A DNA stretch of 64,000 nt from Gymnothorax reevesii (taxonomy: Eukaryota; Chordata; Actinopteri; Anguilliformes; Muraenidae), in assembly GCA_029721435.1 (NCBI GenBank), contig CM056584.1, positions 13,787,739 to 13,851,738 on the forward strand, read 5' to 3'. This document shows positions 58,001 through 64,000 of the stretch, piece after piece. A program made the translations under genes and the position numbers. How positions within the stretch are numbered: the first letter of the stretch is position 1; each line of letters starts with the position of its first letter. The notes beneath the pieces were generated by a model. That model was not told the DNA's origin and made no database searches. It saw only the letters and a list, made by a program, of their open reading frames with translations.

Positions 58001-58739
58001 CTCCGTTTCCCTCAATTTGCTTTTCGGGAGTGTATACACTGATGTTACCGGACCACTGCTGAATAAATGTTGACAAGAAAGGAGGGGCTTAGTTTTTGGG
58101 TTGAGAAGATTTGCAAGAGTCACAACTTCAATGAAAAAGTAAGAAACAAATCACAGTTTGCATTATTCACTTTATGTCGTGGTTTACAGCCCACCGGATG
58201 CCAACGGCAATCCAGCGGGCACTAGGACCATGAGCCTAGTAATATGGGCCTGATAATTTGAGTAAAAACGTATTCTGATAAGTGAGTCTTGATATAATAA
58301 TCATGTTTATTTTATTGCAAAGTATGCCAATGAAACTATGTTCCTTATTTGTACAAATTTGATCTTGCTTCCAAACTTTTGGCCTGTCGTGCATCGACAT
58401 CACTGAAGACTGCAAGAAAGTAGCATTCGGAACTCGCAGCACAAAAACATCTTTCTTTCCTATGAAGAAAATTTTGTTTTTTCTGCCCCCTTTCCACAGA
58501 AGACACAAGAAGAAAAACAAACATAAATTCTTCTCATCTTTTCTCTGATAATGCGGTGAGGGAAAAAAAATTGGGTTTGAAAAAAAACCATCCCCTCAAG
58601 AAACAGGACGTTCGACAGAGATTGATTAAGACAGATAACAGTGGCAGCATCACAGAGTAAAGTCAACAGAAAAGGGAACTCACCTTGAGCCCGCCTCCAT
58701 GAGGTGCGCGTTCAGACTGAAGCTGTAGCCGCTATCCAT
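31382..58739 (-). CDS. tmc6: TMC6-like transmembrane channel-like protein, complete (19 coding exons)
   Basis: Coding exons, from the ATG: 58739-58684, 56755-56631, 56104-55982, 53945-53793, 53523-53415, 52436-52349, 51629-51372, 46702-46482, 44419-44275, 43728-43573, 41258-41074, 40575-40485, 40120-40023, 39826-39731, 39477-39402, 39022-38889, 36831-36655, 36530-36452, 31498-31382. All junctions are GT-AG and phases agree, giving 828 codons against 805 in human TMC6. The TMC signature [12 protein letters not shown] is at residues 571-582. The N-terminal CSMPSRTIG motif and the length separate TMC6 from the shorter TMC8. Hydrophobic segments fall near residues 240-275, 350-376, 440-468, 500-522, 540-560, 620-658, 680-704 and 745-770. 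The C-terminus is a charged helix. In mammals TMC6 (EVER1) works with TMC8 in the ER membrane; whether this copy is tmc6a or tmc6b cannot be told. Confidence 0.95.
31665..31815 (+). repeat. Dispersed repeat block, copy 2
   Basis: Same-orientation copy of 28660-28815, here inside the last tmc6 intron. Confidence 0.7.
31955..32003. repeat. (AAAT)n / (AATG)n microsatellite
   Basis: Tetranucleotide run AATAAATAAATT followed by AATGAATG and (AAAT)n, in the last tmc6 intron. Confidence 0.85.
32145..32410. repeat. Dispersed repeat with CCTCCGCCA / TGGCGGAGG ends
   Basis: ACCTCCGCCAGG near 32150 is inverted as TTGGCGGAGGT at 32399. The right part (AACAAACAAACAAACG and CATAACCTCCTTGGCGGAGG) is a common fish repeat tail. 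No coding sequence. Confidence 0.55.
32640..32735. repeat. (ATC ATT)n-type low-complexity repeat
   Basis: Interspersed ATCATTATC and ATTTAAGG units repeated several times. Confidence 0.7.
32880..33310. repeat. Tandem repeat, about 152-bp unit
   Basis: The word series TATCTNTGRAANNATTTSTCC then ATTGAC and GGTCATGACCT recurs with starts near 32960, 33112 and 33265, giving close to three units. It lies next to the LINE fragment. Confidence 0.7.
33410..34370 (-). pseudogene. Non-LTR retrotransposon (LINE) RT fragment, 5'-truncated
   Basis: Reading right to left: 34241-34053 holds [19 protein letters not shown] (RT motif region 2), then a frame change, and 33799-33413 holds [19 protein letters not shown] and [12 protein letters not shown] (the catalytic FADD motif). 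It belongs to the jockey/CR1/L2 type rather than L1, by motif style. No endonuclease is present. It lies in the last tmc6 intron in the same orientation. Confidence 0.8.
34581..36152 (-). mobile_element. Tc1/mariner-like transposon, minus orientation, inactive
   Basis: The ends CAACCCCAAATTCC and, inverted, CAACCCCAATTCC are flanked by TA on both sides. Inverted repeats run on for more than 150 bp (AGTTGGGACAAAGTGTAAAT and its mirror). A transposase remnant reads leftward: 35763-35524 is helix-turn-helix ([19 protein letters not shown]), 35464-35240 the catalytic core with frame shifts. It is the same family as 23300-24889 in the opposite orientation. Confidence 0.85.
36160..36440. other. tmc6 intron between exons 18 and 19, near-exon part
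   Basis: No feature seen apart from an A-run near 36252. Confidence 0.4.
36452..36530 (-). CDS. tmc6: tmc6 coding exon 18
   Basis: End of the last membrane segment, then [19 protein letters not shown], the conserved charged helix. Acceptor TCTTTCAG, donor GAAT|GTGAGT. Confidence 0.93.
36655..36831 (-). CDS. tmc6: tmc6 coding exon 17
   Basis: [13 protein letters not shown], an extracytoplasmic-type loop, then [20 protein letters not shown] entering the last membrane segment. Acceptor TGCACCAG, donor TTCCT|GTAAGT. Confidence 0.93.
36832..38379. other. tmc6 intron 16, left part, no clear feature
   Basis: Two slightly different copies of GATAAACTAC near 37951 and 37990 are the only local repeat seen. 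No exon is needed here, as exons 16 and 17 join in frame. Confidence 0.4.
38380..38853. mobile_element. 474-bp near-perfect palindrome (foldback element) in tmc6 intron 16
   Basis: The left arm begins GGGCCAGGTCACACGGTAAC and the right arm ends with its inverse. Pairing continues through AGTTACAAAATTGGTGTAT, GGTCTTCCCTAGTACTTC and AAAACTGGTC. The centre lies near 38615-38660 (AACGGAGTTGTTTGTAACTC). It has no ORF of note. Confidence 0.85.
38889..39022 (-). CDS. tmc6: tmc6 coding exon 16
   Basis: [20 protein letters not shown] and a membrane segment ([20 protein letters not shown]). Acceptor CTCTCAG, donor GGAT|GTGAGA. Confidence 0.93.
39110..39345. repeat. Dispersed repeat with an AGGTCA array, tmc6 intron 15
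   Basis: Contains GTGTGTCTGTGTGTGTGTCT, then a TATCTCTGGAACCGCGAGGC segment, and at 39280-39323 six AGGTCA units and one AGATCA. The first three are separated by one base, the rest are directly joined. Confidence 0.7.
39402..39477 (-). CDS. tmc6: tmc6 coding exon 15
   Basis: [20 protein letters not shown], a conserved membrane segment, ending FYMKK. Donor AAG|GTAGTT. An AGGTCA array lies about 80 bp downstream in the intron. Confidence 0.93.
39731..39826 (-). CDS. tmc6: tmc6 coding exon 14
   Basis: Basic stretch [10 protein letters not shown] then [17 protein letters not shown]. The acceptor CCTTCAG at 39827 keeps the frame; the more obvious TTTCACAG 13 bases inside would give a stop. Donor CCTG|GTAACC. 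Confidence 0.88.
39874..39938. repeat. (GACA)n(GATA)n microsatellite, tmc6 intron 13
   Basis: About seven GACA units followed by about nine GATA units, the last ones imperfect. Confidence 0.95.
40023..40120 (-). CDS. tmc6: tmc6 coding exon 13 (TMC signature)
   Basis: Holds the family signature [18 protein letters not shown]. Acceptor GTGATTACAG, donor TGGAA|GTAAGC. Confidence 0.93.
40485..40575 (-). CDS. tmc6: tmc6 coding exon 12
   Basis: Encodes [19 protein letters not shown], a membrane segment, then a short loop. Acceptor TTTTTACAG, donor CGT|GTAAGT. Confidence 0.92.
40773..40853. mobile_element. 81-bp MITE, tmc6 intron 11
   Basis: TACAGGGCGTTTCAGAAAGA on the left mirrors TACAGGATGTATGAAAAAGA (inverse of the right end). 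The arms of about 27 bp leave a loop under 30 bp. The TA at each end fits mariner-type ends. Confidence 0.7.
41074..41258 (-). CDS. tmc6: tmc6 coding exon 11
   Basis: A polar linker ([19 protein letters not shown]), then a membrane segment ([20 protein letters not shown]) and the conserved [16 protein letters not shown] run. Donor TTCAG|GTAGAC. Confidence 0.93.
41260..42560. other. tmc6 intron 10, right of exon 11, no clear feature
   Basis: A-runs near 41614 and 42159; no exon required. ORF 41830-42033 (plus) has no recognisable motif. Confidence 0.4.
42590..43320. repeat. Degenerate tandem repeat, about 145-bp unit, tmc6 intron 10
   Basis: The phrase TGACCYTTCCTGTAGCAC followed by a GTCAAACTT-like word recurs at about 42597, 42718, 42867, 43012 and 43176. 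Spacing is 121-164 bp and units are strongly diverged. Confidence 0.65.
43573..43728 (-). CDS. tmc6: tmc6 coding exon 10
   Basis: Starts [15 protein letters not shown] and holds one membrane segment ([20 protein letters not shown]). Both ends in phase 0. Donor GAG|GTGCGT. Confidence 0.94.
43740..44270. other. tmc6 intron 9, with a GA-rich tract
   Basis: A purine tract (GAAAGAAAGAGAGAGAGAGA) at 43757-43783 sits just upstream of the exon 10 acceptor. Nothing else is seen. Confidence 0.5.
44275..44419 (-). CDS. tmc6: tmc6 coding exon 9
   Basis: Encodes [10 protein letters not shown] and [14 protein letters not shown], the conserved cytosolic loop of TMC6/TMC8. Acceptor TTCCACAG, donor CTGAAG|GTAAAA. 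Confidence 0.94.
44650..45025 (-). repeat. tRNA-headed SINE, minus orientation, tmc6 intron 8
   Basis: Right end GTGCCGTGGTGCAACC is the inverse of the SINE head, and CAAGATTCAAACAC covers the B-box. Left part ATCCATCCATCAATCATCTA and CCTGGACAGCTTAGATCCAT is the tail. Same family as 22333-22690. Confidence 0.8.
45028..45990 (-). mobile_element. Decayed Tc1-like element, tmc6 intron 8
   Basis: The start GGTCCATAATCATTTGAACA is typical of a fish Tc1-like end. The interior has several short minus-strand frames that do not form a continuous transposase. The right end is not found, being followed by a SINE. Confidence 0.45.
46018..46332 (+). repeat. tRNA-headed SINE of a second type, tmc6 intron 8
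   Basis: Begins GGGCGACGCAGTAGCGCAGT (A-box area), B-box GAGTTTGAGTCC, then a body with CTGGGTACTGGC. It ends near CAGACTTGATTGC. It differs from the 22333 family after the tRNA-like head. Confidence 0.7.
46482..46702 (-). CDS. tmc6: tmc6 coding exon 8
   Basis: Loop and second membrane segment: [20 protein letters not shown], then [20 protein letters not shown]. Two N-glycosylation sequons (NSS, NGT) sit in the loop between membrane segments. Donor TACAG|GTGAGA. Confidence 0.94.
46710..47470. other. tmc6 intron 7, left part, no clear feature
   Basis: Contains a directly repeated CATAAAGACATCAT pair near 47050 and no exon. Confidence 0.4.
47817..48551. mobile_element. Non-autonomous hAT element nested in the Tc1-like transposase
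   Basis: Starts CAGTGGTTCCCAA and ends with the inverse TTGGGAACCACTG. An exact 8-bp target duplication CTCTAAAT lies at 47809-47816 and 48552-48559. The 735-bp interior has no hAT transposase. Insertion came after the Tc1-like element was already in place. Confidence 0.95.
48565..49433 (-). pseudogene. Tc1-like transposase, frame-shifted and interrupted
   Basis: Helix-turn-helix region [17 protein letters not shown], then [12 protein letters not shown]. The catalytic triad is visible: [13 protein letters not shown] (first Asp), [13 protein letters not shown] (second Asp), [17 protein letters not shown] (Glu), with 34-residue spacing between the second and third typical of DD34E. The frame shift near 49100 and the hAT insertion after LDDLEQ destroy it. 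Confidence 0.9.
49815..51371. other. tmc6 intron 7, right part, no assigned feature
   Basis: About 1.55 kb without an exon. A CA-rich patch lies at 49828-49850. GGTGGTGCAATTGTAATCTC... with GCTGGTGCTACAGCACCAG near 51151 loosely resembles 47145-47165, but no element could be bounded. Confidence 0.4.
51372..51629 (-). CDS. tmc6: tmc6 coding exon 7
   Basis: Includes [20 protein letters not shown] and the first membrane segment. It ends LELLTGG at donor GCGGA|GTAAGG. The acceptor is CTCAGCAG; splicing one codon earlier (at 51632) would add one Gln. A (TG)n tract lies about 40 bp upstream of the acceptor in the intron. Confidence 0.93.
51670..52030. repeat. (CA)n microsatellite and CA/TACA-rich tract upstream of tmc6 exon 7
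   Basis: Pure (CA)15-16 at 51670-51701, then a degenerate CACATACA-rich stretch, and (CG)(CA) runs at 51987-52023. On the transcribed strand it is (UG)n, ending about 40 bases before the exon 7 acceptor. Confidence 0.95.
52349..52436 (-). CDS. tmc6: tmc6 coding exon 6
   Basis: A small, weakly conserved exon missed by length-based ORF calling. It encodes [20 protein letters not shown] then SRAKYYIII. Acceptor TTTTTACCAG, donor CATT|GTGAGT. It is the only candidate that keeps the frame between exons 5 (phase 2 end) and 7 (phase 0 start). Confidence 0.82.
52437..53414. other. tmc6 intron 5, no clear feature
   Basis: AT-rich sequence without a repeat that I can bound. Confidence 0.4.
53415..53523 (-). 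CDS. tmc6: tmc6 coding exon 5
   Basis: Encodes [20 protein letters not shown] and [15 protein letters not shown], matching the conserved pre-membrane helix of TMC6. Acceptor TTTCTTAAG, donor CTAAG|GTGAGC. Confidence 0.93.
53793..53945 (-). CDS. tmc6: tmc6 coding exon 4
   Basis: Arg-rich cytosolic segment ([20 protein letters not shown], then [19 protein letters not shown]). Acceptor CGCCCCAG, donor GAAG|GTAAAC. Confidence 0.93.
53946..55981. other. tmc6 intron 3, simple repeats only
   Basis: A T-run with one G at 54708-54731 and an A(n)(AT)n(AC)n tract at 54899-54940. No exon needed between exons 3 and 4, which join in frame. Confidence 0.5.
55982..56104 (-). CDS. tmc6: tmc6 coding exon 3
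   Basis: Encodes [20 protein letters not shown] and ends CSMPSRTIG, a TMC6-typical motif. Acceptor TCTTCACAG, donor ATTG|GTGAGG. Phase 1 at both ends. Confidence 0.92.
56631..56755 (-). CDS. tmc6: tmc6 coding exon 2
   Basis: Residues about 19-60, rich in Ser, Glu and Pro ([20 protein letters not shown]). Acceptor CTCTCAG, donor AGCG|GTACGA. A plus-strand frame over the same bases is a shadow. Confidence 0.88.
56756..58683. other. tmc6 intron 1, no assigned feature
   Basis: About 1.9 kb. TTGGAAGCAAG-type words repeat near 57859 and 57889. No transposon ends were found. Confidence 0.4.
58684..58739 (-). CDS. tmc6: tmc6 coding exon 1
   Basis: ATG at 58739 opens [18 protein letters not shown]; donor CAAG|GTGAGT. 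No upstream ATG in frame is needed. The short acidic-polar N-terminus precedes a serine/glutamate-rich segment in exon 2. Confidence 0.85.
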
Positions 58740-59030
58740 CCTTCAACTGTCAATCAAAGGCCCAAGCAGAGGGGCCAGCAGTAACCCGACCCAGGTCTCC
58801 GCCCAGTCATGTCCTGAGAATGGAGGTGAGGAGTGAGAGACACCCATACCTGGTGGGTTACAAGAGGCAGTGGCCCAGGTTTCTGCGTGCCCTGGCCTGC
58901 CTCTACATTCCGGCTAACACGTTCTGAATTCCTCCAGTGAAAACCGCAGGAGGTGCCTCTGGTTTCCCTGCAGGAAAGAGCTGCTATGTAGACTCCACTT
59001 CTGAAGTGGATTCAGGCACAATGTGTGCAA
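58740..59030 (-). promoter_or_regulatory. tmc6 5' leader and promoter region (inferred)
   Basis: Sequence directly upstream of the tmc6 ATG on the minus strand, moderately GC-rich with a few CpG. No TATA box is evident. No splice acceptor close to the ATG is strong, so the leader may be continuous with exon 1. Confidence 0.35.
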
Positions 59031-59032
59031 TC

Positions 59033-59627
59033 ACCGGTGCTGTAACGACACGCCGATACAGTATTGTGTCGCGATACCAAGCCTCCGATACGATCCATCG
59101 ATTCAGAGGACGCGTATCAGGATGCACAAGGGTTTCTAAAATAGTCCACATAGTTTCTTAAACCCAGAAATTGCAACATTTTCTATCGCATTAAATGAAA
59201 ATGTAGTGGCCTGCCTCATATTCCGCGTGGTGGCATCGCTCCAAGCACAGCTTGTTGAAGTGTTGCTTCAACTTGTTTGAGGTTAAGTTTCCAGACTTCA
59301 AATTAGCTACTAATGATGAGTAGTTTGCAATATGACCGTTTCTTCTAGTGAATAGTGGTGGAGACCTATCTTTTTATCAGTTTTTTAAGTTGAAGACATT
59401 GACCTGAACTGTGAACACACAGTGGAACCTGAAGGTAAACCAACTGTATTCCTTTATTTTAATAAACTTCAAACGCCTCATCAAGGGAAATCTTTCAGTG
59501 TTGCCGCTTACTTGTTAGTAGAAAAAAAATCTGCAGTAAAATAATTTGTAGTGTATCGGGATACAAATCGTATCACGACCCCGTATCGGGGTACATAACG
59601 TAACGCCACCATATCGTTACACGTCTT
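59033..59627. mobile_element. Inverted-repeat DNA element upstream of tmc6
   Basis: GTGCTGTAACGACACGCCGA at the left mirrors GTGTAACGATATGGTGGCGT (inverse of the right end). Arms extend with CGATACAGTATTGTGTCGCG versus a similar CGATACGGGGTCGTGATACG. No ORF. The target duplication was not resolved. Confidence 0.6.
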
Positions 59628-59639
59628 GCAATCACACAC

Positions 59640-60095
59640 AGAAAAACTCACTTAGAAAGTATCCAATGCAGATCGCTGACTGTTAAAATAACTGGCAAAA
59701 GAACCAGTTTATAACTGTAATTTTACTATCAGTTTATAACAGAGGTTTCGTGTATGCTAATTGCAAACCACAGTTAAATGTGCACAGGACTCTACCGACA
59801 GTTAAAATAACAGAGAGACAATGCATTAATTTAACTGTAAAATTCAGTCAGTTTATAACAGGGTACCCACACAGAAATTATGCTGACATATACAGAGTAC
59901 TGACATTAAAAACATGCCAACACGCAGACAATCCCCACTTAGAAAGTGTAGCAACACACACAGAGTACCCACACAGAACTTATTCCAACACACAAAGAAA
60001 ACCTGCTCAATCACACAGGGTACCTGTGCCGAATACACTCCGATACACAGAGAATACCCATTTAGGAGCCTACAAACATGCACTATCGATGTTTT
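59640..60095 (+). repeat. Degenerate minisatellite (ACACAGAGTACCCACAC units), left half
   Basis: Loosely repeated units containing ACACAGAGTACCC, CACACAGA and TTAGAAAGT every 30-60 bp. The same theme resumes at 63040-63290 after the LINE. Confidence 0.65.
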
Positions 60096-60129
60096 ACTTT
60101 TAAAGCAACAAAGCGTAATGGGGGGCTCA

Positions 60130-60922
60130 AGGCGGCCACATGGGAAATCAAGGGGGAAGAGCATTAGTAATAACCTGAAATGTTTTTATTTAAATGCAAG
60201 AAGCATAAAAAATAAATTTCCAGAACTTGAGGCTGTAGTGGTCAGTGAGGGCTATGGCATAGTTCTGATTACAGAGATGTGGCTTAGTGAAGACGATGGA
60301 GATTAATATAATATAGAAGGTTATAAGGTCTTTAGGAAGGATAGATGTAATAAGCGAGGAGGGGGCGTAGCACTCTATGTGAACAAAAACATTAATGTCC
60401 AGGAAATTCCCAAAAATTGAATATTCCTTGTCCTGTGAAGATAGCTGGGTCAGGCTCATTGGCAAACACGAGACAGGTTTAAACATAGGAGTATGCTATT
60501 GACCACCAGCTTTGGACAGTACAATCAATAAAATGCTTTTTAGGAGGATTACGCAAGCTTGTAGTGGTGGTGGGACTACTATCATGGGAGACTTAAATTA
60601 TCCTGGTATCAATTGGGAAATGGTGAAAGGACAGGGTAGGGGGGAGGAAGAATTTCTAGATATAAATGATATTTTCTTGGTGCAGTATGTTAATAAACCT
60701 ACCAGAGAGAAGGCAATTTTAGACTTAGTGCTCTGTAATGACCCCTATAGAATTAGCAATGTTGAGGTACTGGAGCCACTTGGGACAAATGATCACTCTG
60801 CTGTTAATTTTAATGTTTCATGGGAAGTTAAAAAGGTGTATTCCAAAACAAAAATTTCCAATTTTAGGCAAGCAAACTTCGACTGGATGTGCTCATATCT
60901 AGCAGACATTCCTGGACTGTGA
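60130..60922 (+). pseudogene. CR1-like LINE endonuclease region, broken
   Basis: APE-type endonuclease motifs in order: LNARSI, a TEMWLS segment, GDLNYPG and the TNDHSAV catalytic His region. An in-frame TAA after SEDDGD (60304) and a frame change split it. Confidence 0.8.
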
Positions 60923-61161
60923 GTCCGTAAATGAGATGTGGGAAAGATTTAAGGGGGTTTTACTTGAATCACAATGCAGATTCATTCCAAAGGTGTCCAA
61001 AAGTAAGCTGAAAAAGCAGAATCTTCAGTGGATGACCAAAAGTATTCGTAGGATTTTGAGGGAAAAGAGGAATCTTTATAAGATGTACATAAAGGATAAC
61101 CATGAGAATACTGGGGCTGAATACTGTAAAATGCGGACTGTGGTCAAAAAAGAGCTGAGGA

Positions 61162-62506
61162 ATGCTAGAAGACGGTATGAAAGACAAATTGCAGAGGGGG
61201 GAAAAAACTAACCCTAAGCGCTTCTTTCAGTACTGTAGCAGAAAAAGGAAAGTTAAAGAGCAGGTTAAGTGCATAAAGAATAAAAATGGATCGCTGCTAT
61301 ATGATAACAAACATATTGCGGATGCCTTAAACAGTTACTTTGTTGAGAATTTTACCTCAGAGGGGGTCTTTATTTGGCCAGAGGGCATGTCAAATGCTCA
61401 AGATTATTTATCAGAAATTGAGGGTCGGGATAACGAAGTATTAGACAAGTTGCATAAACTAAAAGCAGATAAGGCGGCAGGTCCTGATGGCTTATATCCT
61501 AGAGAGCTCAGGGAAGCTGGTGAGTTCATCTTTAAGCCGCTACCCGCCATCTTCAGACGGTCTTTAGAAACTGGAGAAACACCAAATGATTGGAAACAGG
61601 GTAATATAATACCAATATATAAGAAAGGGGACCGTACCGAGCCAGGAAACTACAGGCCAGTGAGTTTAACTCGCATTTCGTGCAAAATATTGGGATCTAT
61701 CATAAAAGATGAGCTGGACTTATTTCTTGAACGTAACAGTATCTTGAGGGATAGCCAACATGGTTTCTGTAAGGGAGGGTCATGCCTGACAAACCTTCTG
61801 GAATTTTTTGAAGAGGCCACCAGGACTTACGACCAGAGCAGGGCTTATGACATCAAATACTTGGATTTTCAGAAAGCATTTGATACAGTACCGCATAAGA
61901 GACTAATTTTTAAAATGAGCTCCATTGGAGTTACAGGAGGTATTCTGAAGTAGATTCAAAACTGGTTGCAGGACAGAACACAAAGAGTGATGGGCAGTGA
62001 TATCTCATCTGAGCTAGGCATGGTGGGAAGTGGCGTCCCCCAGGGATCGGTGTTGGTAGTCTGGACCCCTGCTGTTCCTCATTTACATTAATGACCTTAA
62101 TAGGAATATTGAGAGCAGATTGATTAAATTTGCAGATGATACTAAATTGGGGGGTTTAGCAAATAGTCAAGGGTCCACTAAAGTGATTCAGGACGATTTG
62201 GATAGAATCCAGAATTGGGCAGAAATGTGGCAAATGAAATTTAATCTAGCAAAATGTAAAGTTGTACATGTAGGTAATAAAAACATTAGACGGGATTACT
62301 TCATGGGAGGTTTAAAACTGGAATGCGCTGCACAAGAGAAAGATCTGGGAGTGATTGTTAACCTAACCCTCACAGGCTCTAGCCATTGTGCCGTAGCAGT
62401 TAAAAAAGCTAATCGGATGCTAGGATACACAGCCAAAAGTATTGAGTACAAATCTAAGGAGGTGATGCTTCTTTTGTACAACACGTACAACACACCTGGA
62501 GTATAG
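61162..62506 (+). pseudogene. CR1-like LINE reverse transcriptase, broken
   Basis: 263 codons are continuous to a TAG at 61951; the region continues with GSGVPQGSVL and KFADDTKLGG (catalytic FADD) in later frames. AEMWQMKFNLAKCKVVHVG and EKDLGVIV are typical of CR1-group RT C-termini. Confidence 0.87.
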
Positions 62507-63039
62507 TGTACAGTTCTGGGGACCATACTTTAAGAAAGATATAGAGGCTCTCGAGAAAGTTCAGAGAAGAGCCACCAAGCTTATTCCAGGTATAAAATAT
62601 GAAAGCTATGAGAAGAGGCTGAAGATCCTTAATCTCCTTAGTCTTAGGAAAAGGAGACTCAGGGGTGATTTGATTGAAGTCTTTAGATATGTTAAAAGGC
62701 TTAACAAAGTGAATCATGTAGGATTCCTTCAACCAACTGTTGTGAGTAGAACTCAGGGTCACAAATGGAAGTTGACCAAAGGTAAATTTAGCACTGATAT
62801 TCAGAAATATTTCTTCACCCAAAGAGTAATTTCAATGTGGAATAGCTTACCTGAGCATATTGTTGAGCCAGAGACCTTGGGGGTTTTCAAGAGCAGGCTT
62901 GACCTAAAGCTAGATACCATTGAGTCATTTAGTATCTGAAGGGATATATTCACAATAGTATAAAGAAACTGGCAAGATTAGTTGGGCTGAAAGGCCTGTT
63001 CTTGCCATTCATGTTATGTTAGATTATGTTATGTTAAAC

Positions 63040-63300
63040 ACACACAACACTGACACAGAAAGTGATCAAAAACAAAGTGAGGACGCATACAGAAATTGCT
63101 CGAACACATACAGAGTATCCTCACAGACAGTGTGCCAACACACACATTTCATCTAAACTGAAGGAGTACAGACAGAACACTGACCTATGCCAACAGTACC
63201 ACCAAACAAAATGCATCCAACTTGCACATGGCGCAACGCCTTCAGATAGCATACCCCTTCCACACACATATTTCTTTTCCCCTGGGAATGTAATGTGACA
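63040..63300 (+). repeat. Degenerate minisatellite, right half
   Basis: Same unit theme as 59640-60095 (ACACATACAGAGTATCC, CAACACACACA). The LINE has split one array. Confidence 0.6.
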
Positions 63301-64000
63301 CTACACTGTATATGCTACATGTTCCCATGTGCCTGCACTAGCACCATTTTGAATTAGCTTACCTCAGATTGTCTGCATATCAATTTAAGCTGTAGTATAC
63401 CGTTTTGTGACGGCATCATTGGAGAACAGTTGTACTTTCCGGTATGATACATCCCAAGCTTCTCAATTACGCTTAACTTGCCTGTTCCGCCAGTGAACAT
63501 CAGCCTATAGGCTAAACTGGCACCCAGCCAATTCAAGTTAGCTGTTCTTTCGTTGCACCCAATTCCAACTCGTATTAGTCATCTGTCCTCACCACAGTGA
63601 CCATTTCCATTTCTTGAGCCACCATCCATAAACTTTCACACAGTTTCGAAGAACACTCAAAAGGCACGTACACAGCCCTTATTTCCTTCCACTTCTAATA
63701 ATAACCGCATGCAAGCCAGAGAGAACACCGCCTTGAGCATTCTCCAGGTATGCCACAGGAAACCAAGCTAACCTGGAGCAAAGCATCATAACATGGACAG
63801 TGCCCACAATAAGAAAACACTTGCACCTCTAAGTAATTAAGTGATGAGACACAGGTTCTTGGATCTAAAGTGGCAGGTAATTTTTTTGATTGAAGCAAAT
63901 GCTGGATGATATTGAAGATAAGCAGGAATATAAGCAAGGATCCTGAGATCCACAGCTTAAAAGTGCAGAGTGAAAAGCAGATTATGAGGAGACACTACAC
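63301..64000. other. Right edge, no assigned feature
   Basis: Short ORFs only, no splice-supported exon and no named repeat. Confidence 0.4.

Larger units (their letters stand above)
60100..63035 (+). mobile_element. CR1-like LINE, nearly full pol region, inactive
   Basis: Reads left to right: endonuclease (CFYLNARSIKNKFPELE at about 60188, ITEMWLSEDD, GDLNYPGINWE near 60585, TNDHSAVNF near 60788), linker 60936-61211, reverse transcriptase 61162-61953 (ADKAAGPDGLYPREL, NYRPVSLTRISCKIL, SQHGFCKGGSCLTNL, YLDFQKAFDTVPHKRL), then KFADDTKLGG at 62122 and a C-terminal SMWNSLPEHI near 62836. Stops at about 60304 and 61951 and a frame shift near 62060 inactivate it. The 3' end is a TTATGTTA-type short repeat (63014-63035), as in CR1/Rex1-like LINEs. 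Confidence 0.88.

Noticed and set aside
59750..60103. 117-codon plus frame as a gene
   Set aside because: It is translated minisatellite with repeated THTEYPHR-like words, no start context and no splice sites.

Overview
The window looks like a ray-finned fish chromosome segment. It is AT-rich and intron-rich, with GT-AG splicing, no operon-like gene packing, many fish-type transposons (Tc1/mariner, hAT, TTAA-flanked elements, a Gmr1-type Ty3/gypsy element, CR1-like LINEs, tRNA-headed SINEs) and abundant microsatellites. No bacterial, phage or CRISPR content is seen.

Two host genes can be read, both on the minus strand. The main one is a complete tmc6 gene (transmembrane channel-like 6, the EVER1 family) from the ATG at 58739 to the stop at 31382. 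I resolve 19 coding exons whose splice phases agree throughout, giving 828 codons. Downstream of it in the same orientation is a second gene that I do not recognise. Three exons (20234-20176, 3245-3202, 2323-1935) join in frame into an acidic N-terminus followed by a 129-codon conserved-looking block, and the gene continues beyond the left edge.

Layout from left to right. 1-1815: broken Ty3/gypsy pol fragment ending in a probable LTR. 1935-3245: exons 2-3 of the unknown gene. 3500-3925: SINE. 5840-11223: near-complete minus-strand Gmr1-like retrotransposon with integrase before reverse transcriptase. 11225-14400: decayed Tc1-like transposon split by a 1.46-kb inverted-repeat element. 17211-19671: TTAA-flanked element. 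20176-20283: exon 1 of the unknown gene, so its 17-kb first intron is largely transposons. 21220-24889: two Tc1-like remnants, a SINE and a Cys/His-rich ORF. 27165-29450: inverted-repeat and foldback elements. 31382-58739: tmc6, whose introns hold a LINE RT fragment, another Tc1-like copy, a 474-bp palindrome, an AGGTCA array, microsatellites, SINEs and a Tc1-like element carrying a nested hAT element. 59030-59627: inverted-repeat element. 59640-63300: degenerate minisatellite interrupted by a CR1-like LINE.

The two genes share no visible functional link beyond position and orientation. TMC6 in mammals is an endoplasmic reticulum membrane protein linked to zinc homeostasis; that role is carried over from family knowledge and is not shown by the DNA. 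Exon boundaries were read by eye from splice sites and reading frame. Transposon families were assigned from motifs, terminal repeats and target duplications, without database searches.
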